NCBI GenBank assembly: GCA_030068075.1
Contig: CM057824.1
Location: 124,424,414-124,488,413 of the forward strand
DNA: 64,000 nt
Direction: 5' to 3'
Origin: Paguma larvata
Taxonomy: Eukaryota; Chordata; Mammalia; Carnivora; Viverridae
Under the pieces are notes generated by a model. That model saw nothing but the letters and a program-made list of their open reading frames with translations. It searched no databases and was not told the DNA's origin. Below are positions 59,350-64,000 of this stretch, piece after piece. Every line of letters starts with the position of its first letter. Within the stretch, counting starts at the first letter, position 1. The position numbers and the translations under genes were made by a program.

Positions 59350-59690
59350 ATGTCTAAGTTCAGGCTGCCTTAACAAAAGAAATTTATTTCTCACAGTTCT
59401 GGAGGCTGGGAAATCTAAGATCAAGGTGCCAGCATTGTCAAGTTCTTGATGAAGGTCCTTTTCCCAGTTTGTTGATGGTCATCTTCTCCTTGTATCTTCG
59501 TGAGGCAGAGAGGGATTTAATACTCTTCTTCTCTTTGTAAAGACACTAATTCCATCTTGGGAGCCCCACTTTCATGACCTAATCACTTCTGATAAGCCCC
59601 ACCTCCCAACACCATCTAATTAAATGTTAGAGTTTCAAAATAAGAATTTTAGAAGTGACACGGACATGTAGTCCATAACTTTCATAATGC
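59350..59690 (-). mobile_element. MaLR LTR, MLT1-like
   Basis: Antisense: 'agaaatttatttctcacagttctggaggctgg' region at 59378-59409, 'agatcaaggtgccagcattg' near 59418, 'aagacactaattccatcttgg' region near 59540, 'catgacctaatcacttctg' near 59573, 'ccccacctcccaacacc' near 59597. Confidence 0.85.
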
Positions 59691-60434
59691 AACTGCCTGA
59701 AACATGGCTATTGAAGAACAATTTTAGAAAGCACTTTCATAAAATAATCCCTATTTTTGGCAGTAAGGAAATGTGTCAACCAAGATCCATTTTCTGAAGA
59801 GCCAATAAAGGAAGAAAAAGGAATGGCTCAATCTTTTCAGAGACATTTAGAAAAGAGAAAAAAAACATTCATTGACTACTATGATAATATTTAAGATTGG
59901 TAATCGGTATTTTTTTTGCTCTTTACTCAACATGGTTTATAATGTCTGACAGTTGAAGTATCCTTTAAACAGGATTCTAATATCTTGCACTTAGCCTTAC
60001 ATGTGAATGTTTAATTATTCACAATTCCACCATGAAAGTTGTCTTAATCCATTGGAACCAACGATAAAACATTATAAAAGGAAAGCCATTAAATTTTATA
60101 GCATCCAGGTGTAAATTTTTTCTTCTCTGAAACATATAGCCTTTTTTACCACTGTAATTCACACTGAACGAAGCAGAAGTATATGTAAGGGACACAATTA
60201 GCAACAATCTGCAAATGAGCTTTTTTATCATACACACTTTGTTTCAGGAATACATTTGATGTTTTGTGCAGAAACATATTTTTCATCTTTTGGATTTGAA
60301 GGGTAAGGTGTTAAGTGGACTATCAGTTCATTTAGTTTTGTAACTGGACATGAACTTGATACAAAAGAATTTTCCAAATCAAGAGTTTGTGCCAGCGAAG
60401 CTTTTTTTTTTTTTAATTTCTAATATACAAGCAT

Positions 60435-60555
60435 TTAAACTCTATGAGGGCAGGGATTTCTCTCAGTTGTGTTTTCTGTCATATCTTTTACACTAGAATA
60501 GTATACCACGCATAGTAACTAAATACTTGATAAGTACTTGTGCGATGAATGTGAA
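60435..60555 (+). repeat. L2 3' terminus
   Basis: 'aaactctatgagggcaggga' near 60437, 'cacgcatagtaactaaatac' near 60508, 'gatgaatgtgaatg' near 60544. Confidence 0.7.
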
Positions 60556-60949
60556 TGTGTTTTTTAATGGTTTCTGACATATTTTATGTGTATAATTCCT
60601 AGTATTTTCTCATTGATTTGTTTTTCCTTTCATCTTATTTGTCCCTTATCTTGAAGATTCTGAGAAGCCTCTGATATATGTGTGGATAACAAAGTAAAAC
60701 TTCTAGAAAATGCAGTAATATAGGCAATACCTGTGAGTAGGAAACAGAAATTTGCTATCACTCTAGAGATACACAAAGAGGTGACCATAACTAAAATGGA
60801 AATTAGGTGATTTTGGTATACTTCTTGCTTTAAAAATGTCATAAACCAAAGCTGGTTGGATAAAGAAAGAGTTGTCCTTTTATGAAAATATCTTCCCAAA
60901 TCTGAATATCTCCATAAAGGCTCAGTTTTCATTAAAAAACAGAATTGCC

Positions 60950-61163
60950 ATGGGCAGCGGGGTGGCTCACTCAGTTAAGCTTCTAAGTCTTGATTTCGGC
61001 TCAGGTCATGGTCTCATGGTTATTGAATTTGAGCCCCATGTTGGGCTCTGCACTGACAGCATGAAGCCTGCTTGGGATTCTCTCTCACCCTCTTTCTCTC
61101 TACCCTTCCTCTGCTCATGCTCTTTCTCTTTCTCAAAATAAAATTAACATTTGAAAAAAAAAT
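60950..61163 (+). mobile_element. SINEC, sense
   Basis: Forward copy with a variant head ('gggcagcggggtggctcac'). Duplication AGAATTGCC at 60941-60949 and 61164-61172. Confidence 0.95.
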
Positions 61164-61172
61164 AGAATTGCC

Positions 61173-62760
61173 TACATATTAAAATAGCCTTTCTTACCTC
61201 ATAAAGAGGAAAGATCTTTGCCATTTATCTCAAAGCATGTAACAATTACGTAGTCTTCGTTGATGTGACCCAGAAATACCAATGTTTATGATTATACAAG
61301 TAATTTTTGATAATTCCATAACTAAATTTCCATATATTTCCATATATTGATTAATTATTAACCCTTATGTAAATAAACCCTTATGTAAATAAAATTAACC
61401 CTTATGTAAATAACCTTTATGTAAATAAAACTGGTTTAGGTGAAGTGTATAGAAAAGAACAAGACAACACCTCCAGGAGTTCACTGTTTCCCAGTGTGAG
61501 GATCTTTCTACTGAACTGCAAGAACCTGCATCTGTCCTGTGTTTTCCATTTCTTGAAATCATAACACATCTGAAGTATTCCAGGTGTCTTCAGAAACACT
61601 CTTTAGTGATTCTATTTCAATCAATCCTGAATGTCACTGTCAAATGATAGACTCAATATAATATTCTTATTACAAAAATTCCCACTGAAACAATTTTAAC
61701 AGCTTCCTAGAACATCTCCTTAACTTAGCATTTTCTGTGAAACTGTATGTTCATACTAACAACCCAATCTTGTTGCTATCACTCCCCTACAGAAACACGG
61801 TGGCTCAGTCTAGAAAAGTTTGTGTGTTCTATATGAACACGCTGTGCATATACTCACCTCCCCATTTTTCACTGCTGTTCTCCCTGTGAACCATGTCTCT
61901 TTTGAGCCTATTCGATCCAGGTTTCTTCAAGTCCATGCCCACAGCTCATAACCAGAATGCCTTCTCTGCCAATCTGCAACCAGACTGTTACCTCACTTTC
62001 TTAATAATTTGCAGCATTTTCTAACTGGCCCATTCATTTGTTGCTTTTTATGAGACATGTAGTTCCTAATTTGAGGCTCAGGTCACTATAGACATGCACT
62101 TAACATATATGTTTGTAAAAAAAAAAAAATGTTGTTATAGGTGAGCACCAAAGTTTAAATTTTGTTATGAAAATCAATTTAGTCTGTATTCCTCACCAGG
62201 TAGATACCATCAGATCTCTTCCCAAGAATTTCCTTCGCAATAGTTAGTATGCTTCCATTAGTATTTAAATTAAACCACAAATTATGTACTATCAAGCACA
62301 GTAGATGTGACCATGCAAGAGAAATTTGCTGTTGGCCTCAATTCTGTCCATATCTACACAATGGAATCATGCCTGCTGAGTAAGCGCTTGGTTTAGGTCT
62401 ATACACAAATTGATTAATCAACATGACTTCCCTTAAAACAAACAAATAAACAAAAGGTATGTATTTATGTGTGTGTACACACCTATGAATATACATTAGG
62501 TAGATATATATTCTATATATTCTACACATATATGTGCAAATATATATATATACACATGTATATTATATAAAGTCATGCCAGATCAGTTTGATTTTTCCTG
62601 TTAAAAATTATTTAATAGTAACTATTGGAATCAGAGCATTGTTATGGTTAACATTTTGATATTGCAGTATTGCTGGCCTTATTTCACAAAAAGCTACCAA
62701 ATCTATTTAATTCTTTCCATCTCTATAACTATTTCACCCAAGCCATCGTTTGTAGATTAG
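61173..62760. other. Non-coding with tandem and TA-rich repeats
   Basis: Holds a short tandem array at 61359-61430 and a TA/TG-rich tract at about 62458-62575. A 12-base SINE-head look-alike at about 61800 is isolated. No gene supported. Confidence 0.5.
61359..61430. repeat. Tandem CCTTATGTAAATAAA array
   Basis: Four copies of CC(C)TTATGTAAATAA(A), two preceded by ATTAA, with slightly different spacers; preceded by a smaller TTTCCATATA repeat near 61328-61348. Confidence 0.9.
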
Positions 62761-63178
62761 AACAGTAGTTTTCAGGGTTACCTGGGTGGCTCAGTTGGCT
62801 GAGTGGCCGACTTTGGCTCAGGTCATGATCTCATGGTCTGTAAGTTCGAGCCCCACGTCGGGCTCTGTGCTGACAGCTCAGAGCCTGGAGCCTGCTTCAG
62901 ATTCTGTGTCTCCCTTTCTCTCTGCCCTTCCCCTGCTCATACTCTGTCTCTTTGTCTCTCAAAAATAAATAAATGTTAAAAAAATTAAAAAAAAAACAGT
63001 AGTTTTTAAAATTTCCTAAGTTTTGAGCATCAGAATTACCTGGAGGTCTTGTTAAACCATTGATTAATGTAAGTCTGGGGGAGGAGATGGGGTTGAAAAT
63101 TTGCATTTCTAACAACTTCTCAGTTGATGCTCGCTGATGCTAATGGTGGTCAGACCACATTTTGAGAAACCATGGAAT
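62761..63178 (+). mobile_element. hAT-type element split by a SINE
   Basis: Begins 'cagtagttttca' near 62763, resumes after the SINE, with 'cagaattacctggaggtcttgtt' region near 63031, 'gaaaatttgcatttctaac' near 63095, 'ttctcagttgatgctc' near 63117 and the end 'ccacattttgagaaaccatgg' region. A common short mammalian MER-type DNA transposon; number not assigned. Confidence 0.78.
62773..62994 (+). mobile_element. SINEC nested in hAT element, young-looking
   Basis: Forward felid-type copy with CpGs kept in 'aagttcgagccccacgtcgg'. Perfect duplication AACAGTAGTTTT at 62761-62772 and 62995-63006. Confidence 0.97.
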
Positions 63179-63184
63179 AGACTA

Positions 63185-63400
63185 CTTCAAAATGTCCTAA
63201 TTGGTCTCCCAACTGCCATTTTTTTTTAAACTCTTCTCTAAAAGCAGAAAGTGAGATCTTTTGAAAACATCATCAGATTATTTTATTCCATTTGTTGCAA
63301 CCTTTCTTTGGCTTTACACTACCGTGAGAAAAATATCTATACTTCTTAAATTGGTCAAAAAGTCTATTTGATTCTTCTCAGATCTTTTTGTCACAATACA
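63185..63400 (+). repeat. L2 fragment
   Basis: 'gtcctaattggtctcccaactgcc' region near 63194 and 'agtgagatcttttgaaaacatcatcag' region near 63250 match L2 in sense. A second L2-like patch may lie at 63640-63720. Confidence 0.5.
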
Positions 63401-64000
63401 CATAGAAAATGATAATATTGATATGACATCCTAGAGTAAAATGGAGGCTCTTGAGATAAAAGGAAACCAGATTCAAGTCTCCAGCTTGCCCAGGTCCCTA
63501 AAGGCTACACAGGGCTGATAAGGTGCATTGTAGGTATGCCTTTAACTTCATTTTATTCCCAAGGTTTGAGGGAGGGATCACTCATACTATAGGATCATCT
63601 ATAACTGTCCCTAGCACCTAACTGGAAATAACTAAATTTAGCTCTACTTACCTCTCTCATCTCATCCCTTTTCTTACATTCGTTCCTCCAGACACATTAC
63701 CTATTTTCCTGTTTCTGTTTTTTTCTGTAACTTGGTGATACCAGGCTTGGTGATATGTCAGTAATCTTATCTCTTTCATTTATTCCTGTACCCTCTTACA
63801 ATCATGCTAACATGAAAAAGCTGCTCAATAGTTATTCATTTATTAATTAAGTGGCCAATACATTTGTTTATCATCCATTTAGTTTTAAAATGGCAGATAA
63901 ATACAATTGAGCTACATATTTAAGTCACTCCTAGAACATAATGGTATGGAAGTAAATGTAACGGTAGAGAGGCATAAAAGATAATGTTTAATTTCCTATT
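63401..64000. other. Non-coding, unassigned
   Basis: Pyrimidine-rich and AT-rich sequence to the window edge; no gene. Confidence 0.5.

Noticed and set aside
61795..61810. 'cggtggctcagtctag' resembling a SINE head
   Set aside because: The match is limited to about 12 bases with no body, CT tract or tail; chance.
5497..63006. Regularly spaced similar sequences that could suggest a CRISPR-like array
   Set aside because: They are dispersed SINEs of both orientations with individual target duplications and irregular spacing.

Overview
This window is mammalian nuclear DNA from a carnivore, almost certainly a felid. It is AT-rich, CpG-depleted, and carries 34 copies or fragments of the tRNA-derived carnivore SINE (SINEC). 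Most have the felid-type body that reads 'gctctgtgctgacagctcagagcctggagcctg' in a loose form, followed by a CT-rich tract and a 'caaaaataaataaacattaaaa' tail. A tiny LINE-1 3' end at 53870-53922 also reads like the felid L1 3' end. I see no bacterial or organellar gene, no CRISPR array, no rRNA, and no free-standing tRNA. No open frame in the window is a convincing complete gene. The longest frames (100-118 codons) mostly cross SINEs, L1 or LTR sequence.

Layout. 0-5.5 kb is old sequence with a long L2 remnant and a MIR. 5.5-14.8 kb holds scattered SINEs, an old L1 3' end, MLT1-like LTRs and MIRs. 14.8-19 kb is free of SINEs and contains the best candidate for a real exon: a 221-base, splice-flanked, CpG-rich open segment on the minus strand at 17362-17582. 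19-32.5 kb is dense in SINEs, with an MLT1A-like LTR, a MER1-type hAT transposon split by a SINE, dinucleotide repeats and another MaLR LTR. 32.5-46 kb includes a 2-kb carnivore L1 fragment (39959-41930, minus strand) carrying three nested SINEs and a decayed ORF2 end. 46-64 kb continues with SINEs, a SINE with a perfect internal 29-bp duplication (52.9 kb), a Tigger-like DNA transposon (55.1 kb), a clean solo LTR with 6-bp target duplications (56406-56798), and more MIR/L2/MLT1 remnants.

Interpretation. The region is gene-poor: intergenic, or the inside of a very large intron. If the 17.4-kb segment is a genuine exon, the window is intronic to a minus-strand gene that I cannot name from the peptide. 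Repeat family names come from recalled consensus sequences, not a database search; subfamily names are provisional and edges are good to about 10-30 bases unless a target-site duplication (TSD) is quoted. No previously undescribed biological system is evident. The most useful items for follow-up are the candidate exon, the solo LTR with its tandem U3 repeats, and several insertions that look young enough to be variable among cats.
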